Assembly (NCBI RefSeq): GCF_000686845.1
Contig: NZ_KK366026.1
Coordinates: forward strand, 135,271-199,270
Direction: 5' to 3'
DNA: 64,000 nucleotides
Source: Paenibacillus sp. UNC451MF
Lineage (GTDB): Bacteria > Bacillota > Bacilli > Paenibacillales > NBRC-103111
Made by a program: the position numbers and the translations under genes. The notes beneath the pieces are model-generated. The model made no database searches and was not told the origin of the DNA. It saw only the letters and a list, made by a program, of their open reading frames with translations. Below, in pieces: positions 17,066-26,673 of the stretch (position 1 is the first letter of the stretch; each line of letters starts with the position of its first letter).

Positions 17066-18376
17066 CTATTGCTGCTTCATCTGATCTGCAATCGATTTGT
17101 TAATTAATTCTTCGGCTTCCCGAAGCGCTGTATTGACATCCGCTTGACCCGTCGCTACCTTTTTGAACTGACCGCGCATGATCGAGAAGGCTGCCGCATC
17201 ATATTTGGTTATTGAGGAGAACGGCTTTGCATTTTTATTTTTGATGAACGCTTCGCGGTTTTTACCTTTCAACACTTCGATATCCATCCCGAAGTCTTTG
17301 TTAATATCCGAGTTAGCCAGAATCGAGCTGTTACCATTCTTCGCAATAAGACGCTGCGCATCATCGGTCAACATCGCGCTAAGAGCCAGGAACGCCTGAT
17401 CCTTATGCTTGGATGTTGTGGTAATCATTCGGGCGCCGCCCTCTACTTGAACACCGGTATTCGGAGCCTCCGGGAAGCTTGGCAGACTGACCACATCATA
17501 GTTCAAGCCGTTTTTAACAGCTTCTGGCATCGTTGAGAAAAACGAGCTGGTCGAGTACATCGCGAGCGTCTTGTCTTTGGAAAATAAATTCAATCCTTTT
17601 CCGTACGTTGTCGTATCCACCTCGTTGCCGGTAATCGTATAGAATCGGGACCAATTGTCGAATAGCTTCTTCCATTCGGCATTGTTGACGATCGCCTTAT
17701 TCGTCTTCTCATCGATGATAGGTACCGACAGCTGATTGTATTGAATTTGGAACGCATCTTGAAAATCGTAACCCCGATACGCTACGCCGCCGTCGGTTCT
17801 CGTTACTTTTTTGGCAAGCTCATATACCTGGTCCCATGTCATGCCATCCGTAGGGTAAGGCACCCCGAAGCGATCAAAAATATCCTTGTTGTAGTACATC
17901 GTGACCACGTTGCCCGAAATAGGCAGAGCATACAGCTTGCCGTCTCCTGAATTTTTGCGAACCGTCTCCATAACGACCGGATCAATCTTGGCCAGATCCA
18001 AGTTAAACGTTTTCACAAATGGGGTCAAATCTTCCAGAAGCCCTAGTGTCTGATACTTTCCTATTGCCGAGATGTTGTCTCCCAGTATATCGGGAACTTC
18101 TCCCGATGCCATTAATTCGTCAATCTTTTTGGTCATCGGAACGAGCGTCAAATCAATGTGCGGGTATTTCAATTTAACCGGCGCTACAACCAGCTTTTGG
18201 AACAATTCCTCCGACATATTCCCATAAAAGGTAAGGGTAACCGGGTCCGTATTTATTTTCGCTGTGGCGTTCCCCTCTTCCTTCTTTACTTCCGTTTTTT
18301 CGGAGCAGCCTTGAATTAGAGAAGCCAGCAGCACGAATGTAGACGCTAGGATGAAGGTTTTTTTTGTCTTTTTCAT
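17066..18376 (-). CDS. Sugar ABC transporter solute-binding lipoprotein (second copy)
   Basis: 436 residues. Signal peptide with a lipobox (LIQGC), so the mature protein starts at Cys24 and is lipid-anchored outside the membrane. The remainder is a family 1 extracellular solute-binding fold (TLTFYGN..., MYYNKDIFDRFG, DGMTWDQVYELAKK). The start at 18376 follows GGGGA; an upstream in-frame start gives a non-secretory extension. It is about 500 residues apart in style from the neighbouring 18452-20071 protein and not a simple duplicate. Having two binding proteins with one permease pair suggests a wider substrate range or a sensing role. Confidence 0.88.
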   Translation of the reverse strand: MKKTKKTFILASTFVLLASLIQGCSEKTEVKKEEGNATAKINTDPVTLTFYGNMSEELFQKLVVAPVKLKYPHIDLTLVPMTKKIDELMASGEVPDILGDNISAIGKYQTLGLLEDLTPFVKTFNLDLAKIDPVVMETVRKNSGDGKLYALPISGNVVTMYYNKDIFDRFGVPYPTDGMTWDQVYELAKKVTRTDGGVAYRGYDFQDAFQIQYNQLSVPIIDEKTNKAIVNNAEWKKLFDNWSRFYTITGNEVDTTTYGKGLNLFSKDKTLAMYSTSSFFSTMPEAVKNGLNYDVVSLPSFPEAPNTGVQVEGGARMITTTSKHKDQAFLALSAMLTDDAQRLIAKNGNSSILANSDINKDFGMDIEVLKGKNREAFIKNKNAKPFSSITKYDAAAFSIMRGQFKKVATGQADVNTALREAEELINKSIADQMKQQ

Positions 18377-18451
18377 ACAATTATCCCCTTTGATTTTGAA
18401 GTATTTATGAAGAAGAGGAGCCTGATACAAGCCGCCTCTCTCAACATATCC

Positions 18452-20071
18452 CTACTTGAATTGGTACAATTTGTCCCGCAGCAGCGCTTTGTCTTTGTTC
18501 TCGCTATACCATTTGGCATACCAATCATCAACCTGCTTGCCGCCTGCTTTGTCCCACAAGCTTTTTGCTTCGGCCAATGCCTGATCCGGCGTATAGGAAG
18601 CTCCGCTCACAACAGCCTTGATCCAAATATCGTCGATCTGCTTTTTGATGCTTGTATCAATTAACTGAATATCGTCCGGAGGAGTCGGCATATGCTCCCC
18701 ATGTGTAATGTCCGCAATCGGTCTCTCCGGATTCAAGTAATACTCATTTGCCTTTTTCATCATATTGTAGAACTCTTTTTCCTGCGGATTATCTTGGTTC
18801 AATGTCTCCTCATATTTGCCGCATTTACCTTCAAGGGCCGGCGAGAACAGCATTCGGAAATCTCCCGCATAGGACAGCTGCTTTTCCTTCTCTTTATCCA
18901 CAAGGACCGGGCATCCATTCTTCCCTTGCGTAAAGTGAGTGCCCTCCAAACCGTACTTCAGAGTCTTCCCTGCGGTTTCCGATGAAATAAAGTCAATATA
19001 TTTCATAATGGCTTCCGGATTTTTTGCTTCGTTATTAATGACCGCAGTGATTTGAACCGGATTTTGAATGGTGGGACTGAATTGACCGTACGAGCTCTTG
19101 GGAAGCGGAATAACGATCACTTCTGCCGACGGGTTGTTTTTCTTCAACGACTCGTAGATTTGCAGCCATGCGGCACCCGTCATTTGACCGCCCCACATGC
19201 CGATTTTGCCGTTCACCCAATCCTGCTGAGCCTTTTGGCCGCTCTTATCCGTCAAGTAATCTTTATCGACCAGTCCTTCGTCATACAGACGCTTCTTGAA
19301 CGCTGTAGCGGCTTTGGATCGTTCCCAGTCATGAATCAGCTTGCCATCCTCGACAACCCATTTTACATTTTGGAACATCGCGTTAATAATCTGATTCGTG
19401 ATGTAAGCTAACGAGGTACCGTACGTATCTTTCTTGTTGTTGCCATCCGGGTCTTGCTCTGCAAATGCCTTCATCACTTTATATAAATCTTCCGTCGTCT
19501 GGGGCGGTTCCATATTAAGCTTCTTGAGCCAATCCGCTCGAATGTACAGCGCATGGTTGGTCTGTAACCCGTTAATAATGCCGAAGCCGTACATTTTACC
19601 ATCAGGCATAGTAGCGACTGTCTTTAGGACCGGATACTTCTCCAGCAGCTGCTTATAGGTCGTGCTGTACTTATTAATCAGGTCGTCGACAGGCTTAATC
19701 TGTTTCTGTGCATACAGCTGTCCTCGAAGTACATTGGAAAAGTCGAATATGAGATCCGGTGCACTTCCAGACGCGAACAGGGTTGTCAGCTTGGCCGTTG
19801 CATCATTGCGGGGAATCGCAGTGAATTTGACATTGACCGGCCCGTTGCTATTAATCCATTCGGTCCAGCGGTTTTTCTCGATTGTCCCTTCCTCTTGAGG
19901 CACCAAGCCGCGGTCGTATACCGTTGCAGAGATCTCGGGCTTTTTCCCGTTGGCATCCTTGGAGTTCGAATCAGCCTCTTTGGAGCCGGAACAGCCTGCA
20001 AGCGCAACCGTCGATGTCAGCACGGCCGCTACTCCAACGTTAAGCCATTTTGTAAATCCTTTGGTTTTCAT
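18452..20071 (-). CDS. Sugar ABC transporter solute-binding lipoprotein (LplA/YtcQ type)
   Basis: 539 residues, with a lipobox (ALAGC) after the signal peptide. The long solute-binding domain (DLIFDFSNVLRGQ, MPDGKMYGFG, LYIRADWLKKLN) belongs to the large LplA/YtcQ group common in Paenibacillus, which bind complex plant- or host-derived oligosaccharides. It directly follows the two permease genes on the same strand, so it is the main binding partner of that transporter. The ATG at 20071 is preceded by TTGGAGGACG; the apparent earlier TTG start overlaps the ribosome site. Confidence 0.9.
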   Translation of the reverse strand: MKTKGFTKWLNVGVAAVLTSTVALAGCSGSKEADSNSKDANGKKPEISATVYDRGLVPQEEGTIEKNRWTEWINSNGPVNVKFTAIPRNDATAKLTTLFASGSAPDLIFDFSNVLRGQLYAQKQIKPVDDLINKYSTTYKQLLEKYPVLKTVATMPDGKMYGFGIINGLQTNHALYIRADWLKKLNMEPPQTTEDLYKVMKAFAEQDPDGNNKKDTYGTSLAYITNQIINAMFQNVKWVVEDGKLIHDWERSKAATAFKKRLYDEGLVDKDYLTDKSGQKAQQDWVNGKIGMWGGQMTGAAWLQIYESLKKNNPSAEVIVIPLPKSSYGQFSPTIQNPVQITAVINNEAKNPEAIMKYIDFISSETAGKTLKYGLEGTHFTQGKNGCPVLVDKEKEKQLSYAGDFRMLFSPALEGKCGKYEETLNQDNPQEKEFYNMMKKANEYYLNPERPIADITHGEHMPTPPDDIQLIDTSIKKQIDDIWIKAVVSGASYTPDQALAEAKSLWDKAGGKQVDDWYAKWYSENKDKALLRDKLYQFK

Positions 20072-20161
20072 TTCTACGTCCTCCAATAGATCTCTAAACT
20101 TTTCAATCGTCGCCCATTCGTCGTATCTCTCAACGGGAGCTGTTTCTGTACGTGATTGCCG

Positions 20162-21028
20162 CTACCCTTTAACCGCACCGATGAGCACGCCTTTTATGAA
20201 ATATTTTTGCAAGAAGGGATATACCGCAAGCATAGGAATGACCATAACAACAATCCCTGCCGTTTTAATCCCCTCCGGTGTCATCGATGCCTGCATGTCG
20301 CTGGCGTTCAGCTCCTGCATTAACGATTGGCTCTGGATCATCTGTTGGACCAGCACCGTTAAATTATACTTGTCGGTCTGATTAATATAAATCAGGAGCG
20401 AGAAGAATGCATTCCAATACCCTACCGCGTAAAATACGGACAACGTAGCAATAACCGGCAGTGATAGCGGCAAAATGACCTGCAGCAAATAGCGCCACTC
20501 CCCGCATCCGTCGATGCGTGCAGCATCATCCAGCTCATCGGGAATTCCGTCAAAATACGTGCGCATCACCAGCATATTGAACGTGCTGATTAAACCGGGA
20601 AGCCACAAGGCGCCGTACGTATTGATCAGCCCTAGCTGCTTTAAGAGTAGATAAGTAGGGATGAGGCCCCCGCTGAACAGCATGGTGAAAATGGTAGCCA
20701 TAGTGAAGAAACGGCGGAAGTAAAAGTAGCTGCGCGACAACGGATAAGCGGCCAGGATGGTAAATACCATGCTAAGTACAACACCGATGATTGTGATCGT
20801 GACACTATTTTTGAACGCATGGACGATTTTGGAGCCTCTAAATAACAAGGCATACGACTCCAGCGTCCATCCCTGAGGCCACAAAGTGACGATACCGGAT
20901 GTAACGGCATGCGGACTGCTTAACGATACGGACAACACGTGCAGCATCGGAAGCAGGCAGCTAACAGCAGCGATGAACAATACGACACCGGTAATCCCGT
21001 GATAGATTCGTTCTCCTGATGATCTCAT
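20162..21028 (-). CDS. Carbohydrate ABC transporter permease (LplC/YtcP type)
   Basis: 288 residues, six predicted membrane helices. The EAA loop DELDDAARIDGCGEWRYLLQVILPLS contacts the ATPase. The C-terminal GVLIGAVKG ending is characteristic of the YtcP/LplC subfamily. It forms the inner-membrane channel with the preceding permease. No ATPase gene is in the locus, which is normal for this subfamily because a shared MsmX-type ATPase usually serves several importers. Start ATG at 21028 behind GGGAGG. Confidence 0.93.
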   Translation of the reverse strand: MRSSGERIYHGITGVVLFIAAVSCLLPMLHVLSVSLSSPHAVTSGIVTLWPQGWTLESYALLFRGSKIVHAFKNSVTITIIGVVLSMVFTILAAYPLSRSYFYFRRFFTMATIFTMLFSGGLIPTYLLLKQLGLINTYGALWLPGLISTFNMLVMRTYFDGIPDELDDAARIDGCGEWRYLLQVILPLSLPVIATLSVFYAVGYWNAFFSLLIYINQTDKYNLTVLVQQMIQSQSLMQELNASDMQASMTPEGIKTAGIVVMVIPMLAVYPFLQKYFIKGVLIGAVKG

Positions 21029-21058
21029 TGGTACCTCCCGACTAACGTGTTTCGCATA

Positions 21059-22018
21059 CTACCAGATGCCCCTATTAAATCTGCGGGCTATCGTATTCGC
21101 TGTAATGACTAGAATGAAGCCGACTACGGATTCGAACAGACCCATAGCGCTTGTCAGACTGAATTGTCCCTTTTGCAGGCCGATTGTGTAGATGTATGTA
21201 CTGATCACTTCAGATACGTTCGAGACGACAGAGTTTTGGAGCGTGTACACATGATCGAAGCCGACCTCCATCACCTTCCCCATGGAAAGAATGAGCATCA
21301 GGACGATCGTAGGCGTAATGCCTGGGAGTGTGATATGCCACATCTGCTTCCATTTACCTGCTCCGTCGATGCTTGCTGCCTCGTACAGACTCGTATCTAT
21401 CGAAGAGAGTGCCGCCAAGTAGACAATGGCACTGAAGCCCGCTTCCTTCCATATCCCTGATCCTACGAAAATAAACATCCACGACGCCTCATTATAAAGA
21501 AATGGAAACGCGCTGCCCGTCCACTGCTGAATCCAATGATTAATAACACCGGATTCCTGAGAAAATATAGTAACCACGATACCGCCGACAATAACCCAAG
21601 ACAAAAAGTGCGGCAAAAACACGAGCGTCTGAACCGTCTTTTTAAACCATATCTTTTTCACTTCATTTAACATAATGGCCAGCATGATTGGAAACGGGAA
21701 CCCGATGAATATACTCATTAAGCTCAGTACGAGCGTATTGCGAATGATAAGCAGCGATTTCGGGTTACTGAACAAGATATTAAAGTTTTTCAAACCAACC
21801 CATGGACTACCGAAAATCCCATCTGCAAAATTGTAGCTTTTGAAGGCGACGATAACCCCCACCATCGGGGCATATTTAAAAATCAAATAAAAGGCGACGA
21901 CCGGTATAAACATGACGATTAGCGGAAGGTTCTGCTTCAGCCTTCTTCTTTTCCGCAGGGAGAGGGAATCTCTCCTTCTGTCCGTTGGTATAGTTACGGT
22001 GTCTAGCTGTTGGCTCAT
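21059..22018 (-). CDS. Carbohydrate ABC transporter permease (LplB/YteP type)
   Basis: 319 residues, six membrane helices following a charged Arg/Lys-rich N-terminus (RRRDSLSLRKRRRLKQN). The EAA loop DTSLYEAASIDGAGKWKQMWHITLPG is intact, and the protein ends RRFNRGIW as in LplB/YteP relatives. First gene of the transporter set; the second permease starts 30 bases downstream. ATG at 22018 with GAGGTGG upstream. Direct repeats about 130-160 bases upstream may be where the adjacent AraC-type regulator binds. Confidence 0.93.
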   Translation of the reverse strand: MSQQLDTVTIPTDRRRDSLSLRKRRRLKQNLPLIVMFIPVVAFYLIFKYAPMVGVIVAFKSYNFADGIFGSPWVGLKNFNILFSNPKSLLIIRNTLVLSLMSIFIGFPFPIMLAIMLNEVKKIWFKKTVQTLVFLPHFLSWVIVGGIVVTIFSQESGVINHWIQQWTGSAFPFLYNEASWMFIFVGSGIWKEAGFSAIVYLAALSSIDTSLYEAASIDGAGKWKQMWHITLPGITPTIVLMLILSMGKVMEVGFDHVYTLQNSVVSNVSEVISTYIYTIGLQKGQFSLTSAMGLFESVVGFILVITANTIARRFNRGIW

Positions 22019-22152
22019 GAATCCACCTCGGCTTTAGTTGTTGTTGTGAACCCAATGTAGCCGAAAGTGCAGCCGACTGACAATTGACAGTATTCCGTAA
22101 GGTCACCAAATTCCTTTTTTCCTTATTTAAACCGTTATTTAAAGGCAGTGGT

Positions 22153-22180
22153 CAGTTTTCCGGGAATGGACAGTTTTCCG
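22153..22180. promoter_or_regulatory. Direct repeat upstream of the transporter operon, possible AraC-type operator
   Basis: CAGTTTTCCG occurs at 22153-22162 and 22171-22180, 18 bases apart in the same orientation. AraC-family activators commonly bind direct repeats near their target promoters, and such a regulator gene is immediately upstream. No strong -35 element is seen between here and the permease ATG, which would fit an activated promoter. Confidence 0.45.
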
Positions 22181-22191
22181 AAAAGTACGCC

Positions 22192-22222
22192 AAAAAGCCG
22201 CTCGGACCAGCCCGAACGGCTC
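22192..22222 (-). terminator. Intrinsic terminator of the AraC-type regulator gene
   Basis: AGCCGTTCGGGCTGGTCCGAGCGGCT hairpin region followed by TTTTGG on the minus strand, about 50 bases after the stop codon. It separates the regulator gene from the transporter operon. Confidence 0.8.
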
Positions 22223-22271
22223 TCACATCGCTTACTCACGCCCCCATAGGAGACGCATCATTGTTCAATAT

Positions 22272-24485
22272 CTACTCTTTTTTGCGGTATTCCCCAGGTG
22301 TTACGCCGGTCAGCTTTTTAAACACGCGCATAAAGGATCTTACGTTCGGATATCCGACCTGTACCCCGATTTCCTGAATGGACTCCCCGCTCTCCAACAG
22401 CAGCCTCTTGGCCTGTTGTATGCGGACATTACCCAAATAATCAAGAAAATTCACTCCGAACTCTTCTTTAAACATTTGGCTCAAATACTTGGCATTCAGT
22501 TCAAATTCGTCGCTTAAGTAAGTTAACGATAATTCCGGATTCGCATAATGCTCGTTAAGATACTCTTTGACCCGAAGCATTAATGGATGATGTGTACGGG
22601 CCGTCCTTAGATTCTCCAATCGATCGAAAGCTTCCGTTAGAACGACCGTAAACTCCTGTTCCAGCTCACTGATCGTATCTAATCGCTCCAATGCTTCACT
22701 CAACCGTGGCAGCGCTTCATTCGTCCATATATCCTGAAGCTCCACAGGAAGCTCCATCACCTCGCGCTGCATATGATAGATCAAATAATGAAGGATGGCA
22801 AACACATCGTCCCGGGTAAAAAATCCGTCTACCAGCTCGCGAAACAACTGCTCCTGCTCAAGCTTCCACTCTTTATCACCGAGCCGGAATTTTTGGCCCA
22901 TCGAGCGCATCAAATGCAAATGCTTATAGACTTCTCCTTGTGATTTGTCCGAAACGTCGCCATGCTCGATAACACGGTTTCCTCCCAGCGACGATTTGTA
23001 CTGCAATGCCTCCAACGCTTCTTCATGCGATCCCGGAACCTCATCGATGCGGTCAATGATCGCGCCGATACCTACAGTTACCGTAAAAGCAAGGTGCTGG
23101 TTCACCCACTGCTTCACCTTGTCGAACATTTGCGAGGCCAGTGCCGTCGTATCCGCATCGTCAGGAAGGTGCACCATGACGCTGAGTTGAGCATTTGAGG
23201 TCCATTCCATCCAGACGCGAATCCCCTCATTTTGCGAAATTTCCGTCACAACACTGCTAAGTGCAAATTTAAGCAAATATTGATCCCTTTGATTATAACG
23301 GCTGCAGTATTCCGCATACTTGTCGATTTCTACCACGGCTATCGCTAAAATCCCGATGTCCTCCTGCAATCCGTACAGCCTCATCTCCGTTTCGAACTGA
23401 TCTGAACTAACGGGCCGGGTTCCTTCTATCAATTCCTTGAAGAAATTTCGTTTTCGAAAAATGAGATCCTCCTCACGCAGCTTTTGAAACGTCATGGTCC
23501 TCTCTACCAAATCATCCAGTGCCGTTTCAATGAACCGGAACTCGTCCTGGCCCGACAAGCCGGAGAGCGAGCTGCTCCGCTGGGCGGCATACGAATCGAT
23601 CCTGGCCACAATCGACTCGATAGGCTGATAATTCCGACGCGTCACGTAGACGATCCAGACAATTCCGATACCAATCATCAGCAGATTCAAAGCTAACCAG
23701 AATGAGGAATAGGATGCAATAAATAAGGGCGGATTGTCGTTTAGCAGTCCACTTTGAATACGCCAGCCGGTATAATCAGATGTCACCTCCGATAACATCT
23801 TCCCCCCGGACTTGCTATCCACAATAGGCTGACCGTGTCGATCCGTAAGCTGGATAAAGTTCACATTCGATTCGGTCATATCCTTAATCAAATTTTGTAT
23901 CGCCGAAGTCTGTACATTTACAACGATTATTCCCTGCTTGCCGCCTAACAGCGGAACGTTCTTGACTAACGTAACCACCTCTGACGATCTGATCTGATCG
24001 TCGAATTCCTTGTAAGCCCTCGCATCTGTCCATTTGAAGGACAGCTCTTGCTGAAGTGCGTTTCTTATAAACTCCCTATCTCCGAACTCCTCCATGGGGG
24101 CCATCAGCGTGTTACTCAGCACTGTGTAGTCGGATTGACGGACTAAATAGATCGAATCAATCATTGGGGTACTGGCGATTAGCTCTCTCAACTTATAAGA
24201 GACGTCATACAGCGTCATAGTAGAATTGCCGGTATAGTATTTGGCATAAAATTGCGTTATTTTTTCATTGGTTTGGATTTCTTTAATGATTTGCTGATCG
24301 ATCGTACGCATCGTATGATCAATCATCTGCATCACATGCTCCGCAAACACTTGATTTGCCCGAATCGTTTCTTTTTTGGTAAGCTCGCTGGCCGAAATGG
24401 CGGAAAGAAGAATGAGCGCCAACGCCACGAAAAAAAAGATCGGCAAATAAGATAGCAGCAATCGTTTAAACCCGTTTTTTTTCAT
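22272..24485 (-). CDS. Membrane-anchored AraC-family transcriptional regulator (YesS type)
   Basis: 737 residues. One membrane helix follows the N-terminal basic KKNGFKR, then an extracytoplasmic sensor-like domain of about 230 residues, a second helix (SFWLALNLLMIGIGIVWIVY, about 260-280), a GGDEF-like/central domain, and a C-terminal double helix-turn-helix ending SFMRVFKKLTGVTPGEYRKK. YesS-type proteins activate neighbouring oligosaccharide transporter and glycosidase genes, presumably after sensing the sugar outside the cell. The start at 24485 has CGGGGG upstream; an in-frame extension to 24521 lacks a ribosome site. No partner histidine kinase is encoded, as usual for one-component members. 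Confidence 0.9.
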   Translation of the reverse strand: MKKNGFKRLLLSYLPIFFFVALALILLSAISASELTKKETIRANQVFAEHVMQMIDHTMRTIDQQIIKEIQTNEKITQFYAKYYTGNSTMTLYDVSYKLRELIASTPMIDSIYLVRQSDYTVLSNTLMAPMEEFGDREFIRNALQQELSFKWTDARAYKEFDDQIRSSEVVTLVKNVPLLGGKQGIIVVNVQTSAIQNLIKDMTESNVNFIQLTDRHGQPIVDSKSGGKMLSEVTSDYTGWRIQSGLLNDNPPLFIASYSSFWLALNLLMIGIGIVWIVYVTRRNYQPIESIVARIDSYAAQRSSSLSGLSGQDEFRFIETALDDLVERTMTFQKLREEDLIFRKRNFFKELIEGTRPVSSDQFETEMRLYGLQEDIGILAIAVVEIDKYAEYCSRYNQRDQYLLKFALSSVVTEISQNEGIRVWMEWTSNAQLSVMVHLPDDADTTALASQMFDKVKQWVNQHLAFTVTVGIGAIIDRIDEVPGSHEEALEALQYKSSLGGNRVIEHGDVSDKSQGEVYKHLHLMRSMGQKFRLGDKEWKLEQEQLFRELVDGFFTRDDVFAILHYLIYHMQREVMELPVELQDIWTNEALPRLSEALERLDTISELEQEFTVVLTEAFDRLENLRTARTHHPLMLRVKEYLNEHYANPELSLTYLSDEFELNAKYLSQMFKEEFGVNFLDYLGNVRIQQAKRLLLESGESIQEIGVQVGYPNVRSFMRVFKKLTGVTPGEYRKKE

Positions 24486-24500
24486 GTAAACCCCCGAACG

Positions 24501-24514
24501 AAGACTATAGTCTT
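24501..24514. promoter_or_regulatory. 14-bp palindrome in the regulator's promoter
   Basis: AAGACTATAGTCTT is a perfect palindrome lying between the probable -10 (TATAAT on the minus strand, 24520-24525) and the ribosome binding site of the YesS-type gene. Its place near the transcription start suggests a repressor or autoregulatory site. Confidence 0.45.
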
Positions 24515-24573
24515 GCCCCATTATAACCTATATCCTCACTCGAACCGATGGTTACATCAAAAAAATCCTTTCG

Positions 24574-25929
24574 TTAAAAACCAAGCTTCAGCATAATGCC
24601 CCCATTTAATTTCGCATTCACCTGCCTAAGTCCATCCTCTTCCCCATAAGATATGATTTGATTGCCGAGCATCTCCAGCGTATCCCGCAGCGGCACATAT
24701 ACTGTTCCCTCACGCAGCTCCATCCGGGCCACATGATACGCCGTCTCCTTGCCGCCTTCCTTTACACGTTGCTCCTGTCGAGAGAAATCATACTCCGCCG
24801 CGTACATGCCATATCGAACGACCGCCGTTCTATCCCGCTCCTGCCATTCAATTTGGCCGTCCATCGATTCGACAAGTAGTCGCAAGGGCACCTGGTATTG
24901 ACCTTCCGATAAACGGTACTGCTCCGGATTCAGGTGCAGGGTTCTTTCTCCCAATGTAATATCCAATGGAACCTGTATAACAGGTGCATTCTTCAGTGCT
25001 TGGTTATCTCCTCCACCTTGTTGAACACCCTCCTGTCCTTTCTCCCGTTCTACAGCGAGCAGGTGATCCTCGGCTTGAGCAAGCAGCTTTTGATGTGTGG
25101 CTTCGGTAATCCCGCGTGTCCACTTCAGCTTACCAACTGGAAAATGAATAGGCGGTACTTGAGGGCTCAACGCCTCGAAGGAGTAGCCTTTATCCTTAAA
25201 CAGCTTAATAATATCCGGCAGTGCCTTCACCGTCTGTTCGTGACCGGTCCCGTCATGCATCAGCAAGATCACTTCTTGCTTGAACGGGCCTTTTCTTACA
25301 GTTTGTATGATCTCGTTAGCCGGTACTCCGGGTCTTGCCGAATCTCCGCTATCGATATTCCAATCGTATACTTCGTATCCAGCTTGATCCATATAATAAA
25401 AGTAAAAAGCGTCAAAGTTGCTATAGGTGCCTCCTGGCGCTCGTACAAGCGTAGGTCTTATCCCTGCTTGCTCTTCCAATATATCCTCCGTCTTTTGGAT
25501 TTGATTCCAGAAGGCCTCAGCTCCGGAATACAATTCCTTGTACACGTGATTGTACGTATGATTGCCGATGGCATGCCCTTCCTCCAATGCTCTTCGGACC
25601 AGCTCGGGGTGCGACTTAACCTCTCCTCCCAATACAAAGAAGGTCGCCTTAACATTCTCTTCCTTCAGTATGTCCAGCACTTTCCCTGTCAAAGGGCTCG
25701 GCCCGTCGTCAAAGGTCAAATAAACCGTCGGCTGCTCCGCAGGCACATAATTCTTATCCTTCCATATCGGTTTGCCGGATTTGAGTTCATTGTACAGCGC
25801 ATGTTCGCTTAAACCGCTTGCGTAAACGGAGTCACCAGGAGCCTGAATAAGAGCAAGTGAACAAAGTAGGATGAAGGCAGCGATTGAGCATACTCCACGC
25901 ATGAGAAGAGCTCGGAACGAGTTGAACAT
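24574..25929 (-). CDS. Secreted polysaccharide deacetylase with C-terminal copper-amine-oxidase-like domain
   Basis: 451 residues. Signal peptide or anchor (about residues 10-30), then a NodB deacetylase domain. Motif 1 TFDDGP is at 72-77 and motif 2 His124/His128 (NHTYNH) supplies the metal ligands; RAPGG is motif 3 and LLMHDG motif 5. Such enzymes remove N-acetyl groups from peptidoglycan or chitin-like polymers. Residues from about 315 on form a 'copper amine oxidase N-terminal' type domain (VPLRLLVESMDGQIEW, VPLRDTLEML), a wall-associated module frequent in Paenibacillus and not an oxidase itself. ATG at 25929 with GGAGGG. Confidence 0.9.
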   Translation of the reverse strand: MFNSFRALLMRGVCSIAAFILLCSLALIQAPGDSVYASGLSEHALYNELKSGKPIWKDKNYVPAEQPTVYLTFDDGPSPLTGKVLDILKEENVKATFFVLGGEVKSHPELVRRALEEGHAIGNHTYNHVYKELYSGAEAFWNQIQKTEDILEEQAGIRPTLVRAPGGTYSNFDAFYFYYMDQAGYEVYDWNIDSGDSARPGVPANEIIQTVRKGPFKQEVILLMHDGTGHEQTVKALPDIIKLFKDKGYSFEALSPQVPPIHFPVGKLKWTRGITEATHQKLLAQAEDHLLAVEREKGQEGVQQGGGDNQALKNAPVIQVPLDITLGERTLHLNPEQYRLSEGQYQVPLRLLVESMDGQIEWQERDRTAVVRYGMYAAEYDFSRQEQRVKEGGKETAYHVARMELREGTVYVPLRDTLEMLGNQIISYGEEDGLRQVNAKLNGGIMLKLGF

Positions 25930-26025
25930 GAAAGGATCCCTCCGACATAATCTATTAATTTGACTTAGTAGACTATATGGGAGAGCGCTTGATCATATTC
26001 CTAATATCATTGTGTTCCTCCACGC

Positions 26026-26064
26026 AAAAAAGAGCAGCTGGGCCTTAAACCCGAAACTGCTCAT
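26026..26064 (-). terminator. Intrinsic terminator of bcp
   Basis: GAGCAGTTTCGGG / CCCAGCTGCTC hairpin, then TTTTTTG, on the minus strand. Confidence 0.85.
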
Positions 26065-26131
26065 TGGAATGACGCTTGTTCATTTTTTCATAGAAAAGAA
26101 CCTGGTGTAGAAGAAAAGGCTCGATAGAAAA

Positions 26132-26602
26132 CTATGCCAAGTTATCTCGAATAAACTGCAGCGACTCTTCGACATGATTCTTAATTTTGACCTTGCGCCA
26201 CTGCTTGACCAATATTCCCTCTTTATCAATGATAAACGTAGAACGCTCCACTCCCATGTATTGTTTGCCGTACAAGGTCTTCAACTGCCACACCTCGTAT
26301 AATTCGGCAACCCTATGCTCTTCGTCCGATAATAGTAAAAAAGGAAGCCCATACTTTTCAATAAATTTGGTATGCCGTTTTACAGGATCCGGGCTTATGC
26401 CAATAATGACGGTGTTCTGAGCCTCAAACAAATCAGAGCGATCTCTTAAATCACAGGCCTGTGTTGTACAGGTCGGCGTCATGTCCTTAGGGTAAAAATA
26501 AAGCAGCACATGCTTTCCCCGAAAATCGGATAGCTTGACAAGTTGTCCGTTGGAGGAGGGAAGTTCAAAATCTGGCGCTTGCTGTCCGCATTCCAATGTC
26601 AT
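26132..26602 (-). CDS. bcp: Thioredoxin-dependent thiol peroxidase (BCP-type peroxiredoxin)
   Basis: 156 residues, cytosolic. Reduces hydrogen and organic peroxides using thioredoxin. The active-site segment YPKDMTPTCTTQAC gives peroxidatic Cys45 and resolving Cys50, the C-x4-C spacing of the alpha-2 BCP/PrxQ group. The rest (GISPDPVKRHTKFIEKYGLPF, RSTFIIDKEG) is typical. ATG at 26602 behind GAAGGAG. It appears to be a single-gene unit with its own terminator. Confidence 0.93.
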   Translation of the reverse strand: MTLECGQQAPDFELPSSNGQLVKLSDFRGKHVLLYFYPKDMTPTCTTQACDLRDRSDLFEAQNTVIIGISPDPVKRHTKFIEKYGLPFLLLSDEEHRVAELYEVWQLKTLYGKQYMGVERSTFIIDKEGILVKQWRKVKIKNHVEESLQFIRDNLA

Positions 26603-26673
26603 AAGTATTCTCCTTCATAGCGTATATCACGTCGAGTATAACGCTAATCCGGATATTTCACAAACTCCAGCTA

